This document shows, in pieces, positions 1-12,815 of a stretch of 64,000 nt of DNA; within the stretch, counting starts at the first letter, position 1, and the number at the start of each line of letters is the position of its first letter. The notes below the pieces were generated by a model, which saw nothing but the letters and a program-made list of their open reading frames with translations, did not search any database and had not been told where the DNA came from. This stretch comes from Corbicula japonica (Eukaryota; Mollusca; Bivalvia; Venerida; Cyrenidae), in NCBI GenBank assembly GCA_038501625.1, contig JAZAYU010000261.1, positions 310,001-374,000 on the forward strand, in the 5' to 3' direction. A program made the translations under genes and the position numbers.

Positions 1-3000
1 AAGGTTTTCGTTGTAGGTCAGGTTTTAACAATGTAATTTACCAACACAAATGTTGCCTGATTTTGCGAATATTTGTTAAGTTGGTTATTAACCCCGACGA
101 TCGCGATAAAACGGAGCAGCAGTGATGTGTTTTATAAAACTGAACACCAAATAGACAAAAGGCAAAATTCACTTTTTCAAATTATTTACATTACTGAATT
201 TTTTCACATACGAGTGGTGGCGCAGAAGTAAAGAGACTTTTGTCATAGCTCCTATTACAGGGAAATATAGTTTAATTGTGAAAAAGTGCAGGCGTGGTTA
301 GCCATTAGTTGGACAGAATTGTTATCTAAAATATATTTTATTCAGTATATACTGAGCAAAAATGAAAGCTTGGCACACAAATCAAGGACAACTTCTATAA
401 CATTAATGATGCCAGTCAATGTTTATATCTCAAGGAATTTGATCACCAATATGTAAATCTTACAAGTTGTCGGTTAAGTATCTTTCAGTTTAAAACAAGA
501 ACAAAGAAAAAAAAATACATGGTTGAGGAAACTCAGTATTCTTTCTTTAATTTAAAGGGAGGTATTTTGCAAAACGGATATTTAAGTAACTGTTTCCTAT
601 TTCTTTGCATCAGTTGGCTTAAAAGATTGTGTTTTTCCTTCAGTATCTGCCATAATCTTCTAAATTTGACAGTCAAATAATCTGTTTGAGACGTTAATGT
701 TAATAATTATCGATTATAAATTATAAATAATTGTCAACATTATTTAGAAAAGTGGAGATAACCTAGACCTCTGTGAAAAAATAATACCACATTCCCGCTT
801 TATCAAATGTCCAGACATATGAAAATACCAATAAATTTAATGGATGATAAAATATTAAAGCATCACTTAGAATTTAAGCTTTCATTTTTGTTCTGTATTT
901 ATGTTCTTGTGCCATCATTATAAGTCAGGTTATGTTACATGTATATATCAAAGGACTTTTGTGAATTTCTTTTCGATTCTGAAGATAAATGGAAAACAAA
1001 CAATATATACTGTTTCACTAAAACAAAAAAATTCTCGGTTTCTTAGCCGATTTAGGGTCACCAATGCCAACTATAATTCGATTTTGACTCGTGAGCTGAG
1101 AGACCTTTGGTTAAATTCCACTGTTATAATCATAAGTAGGTAAAATGCGTCGGTTCAGAGCGTTACCGTTAAGTTACTTAACTTATACGACATTAAAACC
1201 CTTTCAAAGAAGCAGATAATCCTTCACGAAGTAAAAGCTCAGTGTTTAAAGATCTCGGGCTATGATGGAAAACATTGTTAGTTCGAATCCAATAACAGTT
1301 ACTTTTTCATTTTTGTTTTTCACTTTTGCATTTTATAATTTTGATTTAATTCATATGGTATGATTTTCTTTATTGGGTTGTTTTATTTCTTTTGCGATTT
1401 CCTTTTAATTTTGTTCACGTTCATTTCATTTTATAACAATTAATATATTTTTGTTGAGCAGCTTGCCGTTACCCTTAAACCTATGCATCGAAGGGGCGCT
1501 GACATCTGTCAATCCTTACGTTCTGTAAACAACTGTTAAAAATGGAACCTTTATAACTTTTGGCATCGTCCCAACACTCTGTCTTATCATTGTATCTAAC
1601 AAGTTTTAGCTTTCCAAAAAGCTAGTCGGTCATTGGCAAATAAATTAAAAGAATAAGTAGGTATGTATTCGTTCATGTATTTACTTTTGGACCAATGTAA
1701 GTCAATGATATGGCCAGTTTTCTGTCGATTAAAGTCACACAGACTGTATCTGACAAACTATTTGTGAATTTAGATGATGTTTCAAGTTTCAAGTTTATTT
1801 CCATTTACATTTCTCTGTATGTACAAACATAAACAAGAGAACATATAAACATTGTACAATTCTGTTACTTTAAAGCATGCAAACAAAGTTGAACGGCTGA
1901 TGTTTGATTTATTGAAACATGAAGAATACGTGTACGGGCTAAAGGCATCAATATAAATAATCATGTCTCTAGTAGACGTAATTTATTTTTTTTCAGGACG
2001 TGTAGAAATAATTACGTTGTTTAAACACCAGCGAATCTGATGAATATGTTACATTAACGCGAATGCTCAAAGAGGTACCATAGAACTTTCCACAGTTGAT
2101 ACTTATTTGTACATTGAGAGAAAAGCCACGCTTATAATATTCAGTATTCATTACCAACATTCATAAAATGTAGTTTTAGTTGGTTCAGCAGATCTCGTCA
2201 AACTTGAAGTTGACGAGCGTTAAAAGACAGTAAACAATAAATTAGGATGCTGATGCATTTATTACTTTCACTTAAGCTTTATGCTGCTATTATCTTTTGT
2301 TTTTGTTTGAACGATTTTCTGTAAAACTATTAAAGGAACTCAAGAAGCACTATTTGTATTTTAATTAATCTATCATCATAAAAATTGTCGTTATGCCACT
2401 GTTCTGAAAACAACTTTTTCTTTACTTTAAAGGCTGGTTTTGCATTACTTGCAGTATATTCTAGTAGATCGCCCTTACATAGAAATGATAGTGCTTGTGT
2501 TGTCTACCTTACTGTACCTGTCAAAATAATGTTATCGTTTAGTATCCCAAGACCGAAATCAGATCCGTTATATTGCATGTGTATGGGGAAGCAGTCATTG
2601 GGGTCACGGGCATCCCCGGAAATATTTTACAAGTAAAACTCAATTTGGATTGCAACTGCGACGAGTCCAACCGTTCACTATAGACCCCAAGAAGAGAACG
2701 CATATATATATGCGGTTTTGAGAGGGAATATGGGAATCAAAATAAATCAATTCGTATTTCGTTAATAATGCATATATTCAAGGGCAAGTTTTGAACTTTA
2801 TGGTGGCGAAAGTTTTGTAACATAAATTAAATAGTTAAAGTTTAAATGATAAAAATACAGAAGCACGTATAGAATGGTTACCAAGTTTCTATTTCAAAAC
2901 AATCGTTTAAGTTTTGTTTTCTTAAAAAAGATTAAAAGGTCACTTTGAAAACCACCGAAGACGAAAAATGTGCAAATATTACAGGCTCGGTTTCATTGAG

Positions 3001-3614
3001 CCTGTTAAAGACTTTAAAGCATATCAAAAACATAAAATACCGCATCGTAATTAGAGCTCCAACTTGGATATCAAAAGGACAGGGAAATAGGTAGATCTAA
3101 AAAAACATGGCAGTTTTTGTGCAACAAGCTCAAAACGAGGCACTTTTATGCAAATCTTTGAGAAAGAGCATAATACATGTATATAAATGTCCCTCTAAAT
3201 GGGTAATTGCGAATAAAAGATAAAATGTAATGTTCATAACTAATGAAGACATGGGTAGTCATCAAACCAACTAGGTTTAAACTCTCGCATCTCAGGTTAT
3301 TTCAATAGTGCGCTCGTGAAATGCAAAAGTGTGTAATTATGGATTGAAATTATATTTCAACAAACTTGGCTAACTAAGTACTTGTAACTGAGGTAACGTG
3401 TCGCCATTTATCCTATAAATTGATACCAGACAAGTTCAATAAACAAAATCATTATTGATGCTTCCACGCTGAATGTGTAATCATAACCTCATGTGGCCAT
3501 CCTAGTCGTTTATCTCTCTCGTCCGCAGCGTATTGGTCGTATTGATGACTGTCTTTTAGCGTAGCGCCGCCCAATTGACTACACTTATGATATTAGATAA
3601 AAATATTGCCCATG

Positions 3615-3845
3615 CTGATCTCCTATGTTAACTTTAAACAATGGCCATGTCACATTCGCTAAACCTCCGGTATCTTCTGATAACATTCATCAAATTTGCA
3701 CTGGAAATCACAAACAAATGGCAAAATCGCTGATCCCCCCTTTTTCTTACTTTAAACAATGATCACCTCACTTCGCTAAACTTCCGTTAAATTCAGAGAA
3801 CATTCGCAACATTTGCACTGGAAAGCGCAAAAAGCAAAATCTCTC
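3615..3845. repeat. Imperfect two-copy tandem duplication, about 115 bp unit
   Basis: Copies at 3615-3729 and 3730-3845 share the order ctgatc, actttaaacaatg, ttcgctaaac and catttgcactggaaa, with scattered substitutions. Nothing suggests coding function. Confidence 0.7.
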
Positions 3846-4379
3846 TTTAAAAGACAATATTTTGACAATTAAGCAAGTTCTGAGCATTCGTTTCCTCCTA
3901 AATGCTTGTTTAAAACATCTCCTCGTTTACTATAAGCCTCTACTGTTTCACGACCGTATGTTTGGTGATTTATACCACAAGAAAGAAATTTTTAAAATTA
4001 ACACATGGGTAGAAGTGTTCATCAATTTTCAAAGTCAATGCATGGACATGAGTTTTTTTGAAACCCGCATAATGTCATCTAACATGGCATACACTGAAAT
4101 TGACATCATTAAAACTAACAAACAAAAACAGGAAAATGTGCGAGAACCACCAATATTACATGTTTAAGTTCAGCACTCTAACGAAATTGTTGAAGATCAG
4201 AATAGTAAATTTAATAATTTGAGTCCCTGTCAGGCTGCTCATCCCCCCACCCTAGGATAGTGACGAAATTTTGTTGTTGAACTCTAGATTTTGGAATACA
4301 TTTTTGGTTGAAAGTGTATGCTAATGACCGACTAGCTTTTTGTAAACTTTTGTTTACAAACAGCCTTTCCCGCAAAAGT

Positions 4380-4442
4380 CGAAGCGTGCTCGATTGGAAA
4401 TTCCGACATTTAGAACAGGGAGAACTCCAATCGAGTGCTTCG
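4380..4442. repeat. Inverted repeat / hairpin
   Basis: The left arm 4380-4398 (cgaagcgtgctcgattgga) and right arm 4426-4442 (tccaatcgagtgcttcg) are reverse complements apart from a two-base insertion, separated by a loop of about 27 bases. Related words (gattctggcacagttccgac, caatcgagcacgc) recur near 5552-5590, so it may belong to a small dispersed element. Confidence 0.6.
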
Positions 4443-6061
4443 GAACTGTGTTCTGGCAGCGTTCTACCCATTCCATCGAAATAGGTGGTGTGAATCGGTC
4501 AGTGTTTTATACTGCACCAAACTGAAATATTTTTAGATACTGTTTTTTTTGCCATAAAATAAGATAATGGTTACATTTTAGTACTATGCCAAGAATTTCA
4601 CCAACATAAATACCAGAAATAGTGTTATTTTTCAGTAAATTATAAATATTGCTTTTTGTTGACTGATCTAAAAACTAGGAAAACTTAGTTGAACTTTGAA
4701 GTATGGCTTATTAAGACCATTAGGCGTTCTTTAGACTTCAAAAGATATTATAAACATGCAATTATGCAACACTTTTTATAAAAACCTATCATGATTCTGT
4801 TCCGACATCCAATATCACTCGTTTGGCAGATTCTTAGACTCTTTCTCCGTCGTTATCAGAAAATAAACGACTGTTGTAAACCAAAAAACTAGAGGCCTCT
4901 GATTGGCTTCTGGATTACGTCAAGCCTGTTCTCTGTATCTATTTAAAAAAACTTTCTCGAGCTTCTTATCAACTAAGCCTATTGCTCATTACAATAATTC
5001 AACATAACACTTGATTAAAGAGTAAATATAAACCATTTGTAAAAAAGAAAAGAAGAGGTACAGCTTATACTGTATTAAACCAGCATCTAGAAGGTGTAAA
5101 CGTCGCCCTGAACGACAGGATATGCCAAACAGTGTGCAGTATTTGTGCAACTCGAATGGTTAACATTTAAACCCCCGACGCACTACGCCAGCAGTGGTTA
5201 CAAGCATCGTAACAATACAGATACAGATCTCATCATAATATGCATTCCTAACATATGAATGGCAATAAATCAGTGACCGACAGTGGCATCAAATTGCTAT
5301 CAGCAACTCTGCTGTGATAACGGTAAACATACATCTTGTAACATGACTCCGAGTTCGTTGTATTTTTAAATCTAACACCAACTGGTGTTGTTAATCTCCA
5401 GCAGCAGTATGTACTTTACTTGCAAGCTTGGGGAATACCGCCTATTTTAAACCTCGAGGAAAGATAACTGAAGCTCGCTAAGGATTCTCTGGCGAAAGTA
5501 CAGACATGCGCAGTGAAACAGTCAAGCAGATTCTGTGGAAGAGTCGGAATTTGATTCTGGCACAGTTCCGACAGCCCAATCGAGCACGCCCGGATATTCA
5601 TTAGTCTCTAAGAAAAACATAAACGATGTCTTGCTTTTGACCAACAAAATCAATATAACGGATTGAATCTATTTCATATATGGGATCATCCTGAACAGTT
5701 GTTTCAATCAAATAACGTAACAGTTCAATTTATACACAAATAATATTTTGCTATGAAGGTTTTCATCACGTGACTTTCTAAAAAAAGACGCATAACATTT
5801 TTTCTACACCCTGTAGAAAATACAACACACGTATGTTTATATAATTTAACATGTCGTTATATATCGGCTCAATTTCTGATTTGATGTTACTACAACATCC
5901 AGATATTATTTCATCAACATTTAGAAGACTTTTCTTGCAAATAGGGGGAACGGAATAGCATTCCCAAGCTCTAGACGGGCGGCTTTGTCTAAAGTGACCA
6001 CGTCCGGTGCCGCTGTTAACCGGTGTTACCCTTCAAAGTTCAAGTTTGGTCCATTATAATA

Positions 6062-6085
6062 TGTCGGTCATCAGGATGACCGACA
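6062..6085. repeat. Perfect 11-bp hairpin
   Basis: TGTCGGTCATC and GATGACCGACA are perfect reverse complements separated by AG. It is isolated in non-coding DNA and function is unknown. Confidence 0.6.
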
Positions 6086-7377
6086 ATGAAAGCTTACTCG
6101 ATATTTGCACGGTTTAATTGCATTTTTTTCGGTGTCTACATGAATGTTTTAAAAAATGACGTTAAAAACAGAAAAAAGAAATCCCTCATTTGATTCAAAC
6201 ACAATCCTCACACCATATTACTAGAAATTAGGTGCGCTATGTCACGACCATGAAACCTTTGTGCGAAGGCTCTTCATCGCAAATATTACAAGTTATGATG
6301 GCAATAACTAGCTTCTCTATTTTGTGGAATATTCCAAAAATCTATAAATACAAAGAACATTCAAGGCTCAAAGGGTAAAATCGGAGTATAGTTGTCAAGC
6401 TGATAGTGTAATATATTTGATCGAAATGCCTCTTACATTCAACAAATAACCATGTTGACTTTAGTACTGCCAACAATTAACGATTTATCTTTTACGAAAC
6501 TGATTACAGTATTTAATTTTCCCAAACTTTTATTTTATTTACCACTTAATTCAAGTTCCTTTATGCAGTGCAAAAAACACTTTTGCAATCTATAAGATTA
6601 ATCCTTTGTTAATAATCAGTATTTTATGTAAATAAACATGAACGATAACAATCCATTGAAGCCTCCTTGCAAAACTAGATCATTTGAGAGTGAGAATGGT
6701 TTGTTGTGATCTCTAAACATAAATTTTGGAACAGAATCTAACTAAGGAAATGCTATTTCTTGTCATTTTCATGTGATTCGCGATCACCTCTTTACAAACA
6801 GAACGTGTAGAAGGTAAAATTTTAAATAATTAATATATATAAGAATTCATAACTATTTAAAATGTTGTCAAAAGGGTGAAAACGTATAGCATGCGTGATT
6901 ATCCGTCTGTAAGCGTGAAATGGTATGTGATTTTTGTTCAACTTAATTTTAAATTATGTATAAATTAATTTAAATACCGTAGGTAATTACATGTGAAGTC
7001 TAATAGTTGCTCTTATGAGTCTTTAGTATTCTCTGTCCTATCAGTTAAATAAGGTTAAATGTACAATTTACGGGTAGTTTTAATTTTATGTTATCCAGGT
7101 ACAATCGATTTAACATCGTTCTGAAAATGCAGGGCCTTCCCATAATTCTTCTGATTAAGTGCGAAGAAAATTATGTACAGTGCACTTAAATTACAAATTA
7201 CTCAGTAACTGTCTTACAAATCAAATTTTCATCTGGAAATTTTTCACTAATCGTGTAACACACCAAACAGCAAAACTTGTCAATAAAACCATCTTAATTG
7301 TAGTTAAGTCTAACTCCAAAAGTCCATTCTAAGGAATAAAGACCATCCTTTGTTCACCGTCATATGCATTCCACCTT

Positions 7378-7600
7378 TTGGGATGGATCAAAATTGTACT
7401 TTTTATTGGTGTGAATATTGCGTTGCGCTCAACCCGGGGCTAGGCGGCGTGGACAGTAATATGCATTTTTATTATTGTTTATGAACAGACTCAATCAAAC
7501 CGAGCATGAAATATTTTCATATTTGTCGTGTTCGGTGGCTTTCTAAGTTTCATTTTAATCTCTTCTAATTACCAACTTTCTCAACCGAACCCGAATCATG
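7378..7600 (+). repeat. Dispersed repeat B, copy 1
   Basis: The segment beginning ggatggatcaaaattgta and containing gctaggcggcgtgg and caatcaaaccgagcat recurs at about 36965-37160 (plus), 45265-45530 (minus) and 52290-52450 (plus). I see no coding capacity. It is an unclassified interspersed repeat. Confidence 0.7.
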
Positions 7601-7657
7601 CCGAAAAGTAGTGAAGGTATTCCTAATTGAAATGCAAAAAAGTCAAAATCGATATGA

Positions 7658-7658
7658 A

Positions 7659-7692
<34 letters not shown>
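7658..7692. repeat. (AAT)n microsatellite
   Basis: About 11 uninterrupted AAT units lie shortly before the first recognised exon. Confidence 0.95.
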
Positions 7693-7746
7693 TACAATTG
7701 GTGAATGTAAATACAAATAATTGTTTGTGTGTGTTCCTTGTTCCAG

Positions 7747-10700
7747 CGCATCCTCTAAGATCTCCTGATTTTGCCAGCCAGTTGTTTTATATCGAGTCGA
7801 TAACTGGGAAAGATGTGATAGACGTGTATCACCACCTTGGGGAGGTACCTGCCTTGGTTAATGTCCAAGTTCGCAGCACAACGCCTACTAATAATGGATT
7901 TCTTTAACAGGGAAACTAACGATATTTATAGTGTTTAAAGGGGTTAATGAACGACCGCAAAAATCCATATAATTAGGGCTTTACTTTCCCAAAAGTTTTA
8001 AGTCAAGACTGTATGTTGGATTGTTTGTTTAGCTTAGTGTAAAATTTCAAATATTTAAAACGAAAACAGTTAAAACCGATTACAACGACGCTGGAGACGA
8101 AAGTTTATGCTTAACAGCACTAATTTAAATATTTTTACTTTTCCTTTGACGTTAGACGGTTCGTGGGTATCGCCTATTTTGCTGGTTTATGTAAAACATG
8201 CTTGTGCATCAATCAAATAAATTTTATCAAGCGTTCAGTCTGCAAATATAATTGCTGTACTCCAGGCACGACTGTAACACGGTTAGCGTCCTGTAGAATG
8301 ACTTATATGTATGAGTGTTCATGCCGTGGTCCTGTATCAGACAGAAACATGTTAAAATTCCTTTATGTAAAGATTAAGCCAATAGTTATAATATTGCTGA
8401 TGTAGAACTTATTAATAACGATTCTTCTTAATAAACCAGTAAAAAAGTTCATTTAAAAATAACAGTAAAATTCTCAGATATATTAAATTATATGTACAAT
8501 TAAGTAGAATACATCTGTGTTTAACATTCAGAACGCATTTTTACGATGTGGAACGCTTCAAATAGTCTCTCAACATACACATGCTTATTGATAGTAACCA
8601 GTCTGAAAATGCTTTTCTTTTCATACAAAAAGGTGTGGTACCAAGCGATGTTGATTTGTCAGATCCCTTCTCGGGAGTTGTGTATATTTACAATGAAAGA
8701 AAAGTGACAGTCTCAGCATTGACTGTAGCCAACGACCTCAGACGGGGACGGATTATATATACAGGTGCGAGTTTTATTAATTTCCGCCCCTCCCCCCCCC
8801 CCCCCCCCCCCACCGGCAACATAATATTTAAAGTATTTCCATTCGTGTGATAGAAGAACTTGTCAAAGTTTTTCATTTCTTCCCGGTATAGCTTTTCATG
8901 TGTCGTTTTTGTAAGGAATCCATCCGTTTAACAGTTTTGTACAAGCGTGTTGTTACTATCTTTTATTGTTCAATTTTCGAATATTCTTTTCGCTTTAGCA
9001 TTGTTGTGAATGTGTTCTTGCCTTATTAGAATTATAACATTCCCGTATTTATGTTTAAGAAAAGAATCTTATTGATTAAAGTATTATGACTTACAGTCCA
9101 AATATTCCCATTTCCAAACATTAAGTAAAATAACTCCTTATAAGCAATATGAAATAAATTGATACAAAATTGCCCTCCTTCCAATTTATGTTAGTTTAAT
9201 GAAATACGAGGCATCCTGCCAGGTAACATACGATAAGTAAGTGAAACTGATAACGATTTTTAAGTACAAAACAAAACTGTTTTTTGACTTAGCAGTACAT
9301 ACAATTTATTAAGCCTACATTTTAACCTTTTATAGTTGACTAACGAAGGGAAAACCTGAGGGATAGCCGCTTTGGAAAGGTCGGCAAAAACAAACCATTT
9401 TGCCACTTGGGATTTAAACCAGTGGTTTTGTGCAACAATATCACACTTGCCCCAACAGGTTTTCATGCGATCAAACTAGTATAAATTCTCTTGGTGAAAT
9501 ATCTCACCCATCAGTTCGACAATGATGCATGCACAAACACATGAACATATTAAAAGATAAAATGCTAATAGCATTGTCAAGCAAAAAGGTGGGAACTCAA
9601 TGACACTGTGACTACCGGGATTACTGTTGCATCGATAAATACATAACCATACAAAACATACGAAGTAGATCAGAGATTTATAAATCAACTTTGTCAATAA
9701 CATTAAAGTCTGTGTTGCGCACAAGTCGGGCGAAAGAAGAATTTTGGTCAAAATTGTTAAATTAACCAGAAGGTGTTGCATTTGGAAAACTTTTTTACCA
9801 AAAAATTCAATTCATCGAACGGTTATAGAAGGAAGTGTCATTAGTGCCCGATTAATTAATATAATGTAAAATAACTTGAACTTGTGTACTCAATTGGTTT
9901 TTATTAACAAAACAATCATTTAGATTACACAATGTATTTTGATTTAACAGAAAATTCCACTTTCTGGGAAGGACCGAATTCGGACAGCACTTACACAGCT
10001 TATGTCAGAGTGAGAGCATGGAAGACCTCTACGTTACCCAAACCAGACTTCAACATTACAGACCAGGAAATAAACTCCGCATGTGGAAATAGTAAAACTT
10101 TGCATGAAATTTTGTTTTATTATTTCAACATTCATTAGTTAATATTAAAACTTAACCTGTCATGCTGATGCAAAAATAAAATCTCCAGGATTAAAGCATA
10201 AACTTCCATTGATATTAAAAATATATACATATATATCGTATAATTTCAAGATTTCAAATTTATTTTGTTTAAAAGCTTACTGTAAATGAAATCTCGATGC
10301 ATACATTGATTAAATGTTTAAACGAATAGAGCAAATGATAACAAACGTTGATTCAGAAACAAACACCTTCAAGTTGGTTAATAAGACGAAACATGTTTAG
10401 TTTAAAACTCTACATTAATATTGTTCATGTATATTCAACAATATCAAATACTCAGTTTACACCTCTAGTCAGTTTTTTTTACAAAGAAAGCCATCATCAA
10501 CAATACATTATTTTATAAGAAACTGCCTACGGTTTACATCTTCTTACGGATCTGAAAATATCTTGGACACTGTTCAATTCAAAGAACTCGCAACTTCCGG
10601 GATGGTAGTTTAAAGGTACTAAATAGGTCCCAAATGCACAAATAATATCGTTAAGTCTTTTATTTTAGGAACAGGTTGTTTCTATGAACTGAGACATGGC

Positions 10701-12815
10701 CTTGGCGAGTATCCCTCTATGGTGGTAGTACGCACAAGATTATCAAGCCCTAAGTTTGCTTGTCACGGTTTTATGTCCGATGCTGTTGGCAAGTATTTAA
10801 CATTGTTTGAAGGAATTTCTTCTGTAGAATTTTGCATGTTGTTTATTTAAGTTAAATAAAAAGAAATCACAAATAAATAAAATGGAAACTTTGTCAAGCG
10901 GTACCGTTAAAAATATAATGATTTTTTAAATTGTATCAGCTATATTTATTGTAACCAGGTTTTCAAGTATAAACTGCCCAATGATGATTATTTTCAATAA
11001 GCTGTTGAGCAACAGTAGATGAGTTTCTGACTGCACGTATATCGTAATTTTTATTTGTCTATACAGAAAGACCTGTTGTTATTTTACATAAACAACAGCA
11101 AGTAGTTTTTATATATCGGATTATACAGTATTTTTCATAAACGTAATATATATGGGTATTGTTCCAGGATCCGCATTGACAGCTAGAGAGAAACATTCAT
11201 CACATGGCACGACCTATGGATTTGTCATTTACGGCTTTGATAATAAATCTGTTCGAGTATGGACTCACTCCAACGGATGTTAGTTATCCATTCCATTGTT
11301 TGCTTCTGTCTTTCTTTCGATTTCGAACGCCACACTCATTCCTGCAAAATATAGTTTTAGTAAATTAAAGGGGTTTGAGAAATTTTAATGACTGTTAGAA
11401 AAAAAATGAATGAAAATGATCGAATTTGAACTTTAGGTATTACCTTGTTAAAAAATACACTTGAATACGATACTTAAATACATAGGAACGCAAAACAATA
11501 ATTAATATGAGATTGCTTCGTTATAAGATTAGTGCTTGCTTAATGCACACTTTTGAATTATAGATCTACTTTTGTGTTTGGCTTTTTTTCAAAATATCTG
11601 ACAAATTTACGCTCTAATTCTGCTTAGTGACGAGATATATGTAACCTTAAAGGCAGATGCTATTTTCGCTACACATCGATTCTTGGATTTTTTTATACGT
11701 GAAATTCAAGTGAAGTGCTACTCAAAATATGTGCAGAAATTATTGACTGATATTTTTATATATATTTAGCTATGTATTCCCATAAAAGGTACATTTTAAT
11801 ATACATTTTTATGTTCAAACAGATATTTTCGAAGGAAAAGATAGCAGCGGGTTAAGTTCATACTTAACAATAGGTAACCTTGAGGTCATGGTGTGGAAAA
11901 ATTCAACACTTAGCCCTTATCTGACTAAACAAATACAGTTAAACGAAGATTTAGAAAACTACATGAAAGTTCCAGCAGCAACAGAAAATATTCTAGTCAA
12001 TATATGGGTAGGTATATCAATGTATATATAATCAAGTCGTATCCTTTCTGCTTAGTTCAGCAGAAGATCAAAAGTAAAAAAGCCAAAAATCAGATCAATT
12101 CTTATCGATGATTACATGAATAACAGATACCATCAACAACGTTTTAAGTATTGCTAGATGCCCTAAATTATAAATATTTGAAGATAACATCGCTTTCAAA
12201 TCTTGTCTTTACAAAGAGACGAGGGTTGATAATAATGTACTCAGCAAAAAAAGAAACCTGACACAACGACTTTCAATAACAATGATGAAAACTAATTATA
12301 CACAATCTGTATTTTCGCACTCTCGCATAAAATATAACGGCACAAAACTTTTTTTGCTACAGAAATATCAAAATGAATGCATACGAGTATTTTGAAAACA
12401 CAGTCTTTTTAAATTTTCCAACGACAATTTAAAAAGCTCTCAATCTGATAATGGGAAAATAGTTCAAGTATGAAATGCCAGGTTTCTTTTTTGTTGAGTT
12501 TATAAACAATAAACGTCCGATGTATGCTAAAGTATCAATAAAAACCATAGGCAGAGGCAGAAGATTGCTCAAACGCTGGTTATCGATTCCCTGGGAGTGG
12601 GTCCCTGTCGTACTTCTCCGACTCGGGGGTCCATGCATCTCCGTGTAGTTTCGGAGGATTGACGTTCGCATATACAAACGAATCGATACGACTATGGACG
12701 CCCAAAAACGGAAACTCCGGCAATACTATTTGTATACCTAGGATTTATGGAGGTGGTAATCACACACAAGGTTCTAACAATGTTGCTGTAAAGGCACACA
12801 TATGGATTCCACATG
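7747..12815 (+). CDS. VWDE-A N-terminal exon block: repeated beta-rich extracellular modules
   Basis: Likely exons are 7747-about 7907, 8602-8764, 9951-10091, 10669-10788, 11168-11278, 11823-12007 and 12551-12815. They form repeats of a multi-exon module. One exon type carries HGLGEYP (10669) or HHLGEVP (7747). A second carries a YGFVIYGF...VRVW or SGVVYIYN...VTVSA strand pair (11168, 8602, 12551). A third carries VRVRAW or LEVMVW (9951, 11823). I recognise the pattern from mollusc extracellular proteins but cannot name the fold. The exon at 7747 has no good donor: its frame stops at 7906 and the nearest GT is weak, so its 3' edge is uncertain or the exon is decayed. The intron after 10788 begins with GC, not GT. 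Confidence 0.65.

Larger units (their letters stand above)
1..7746. other. Intergenic or far-upstream non-coding DNA
   Basis: No convincing exon was seen in this AT-rich stretch. Open frames are short, lack splice context and show no recognisable domains. It holds a two-copy tandem duplication (3615-3845), two hairpins (4380-4442, 6062-6085), a copy of a dispersed repeat (about 7378-7600) and an AAT microsatellite. The 5' end of the downstream VWDE-like gene (signal peptide exon, promoter) could lie here or beyond the window, but I could not identify it. Confidence 0.6.

Noticed and set aside
1200..1300. tRNA-like sequence with ttagttcgaatcc
   Set aside because: Only a B-box-like word is present; no matching A-box or stems were found.
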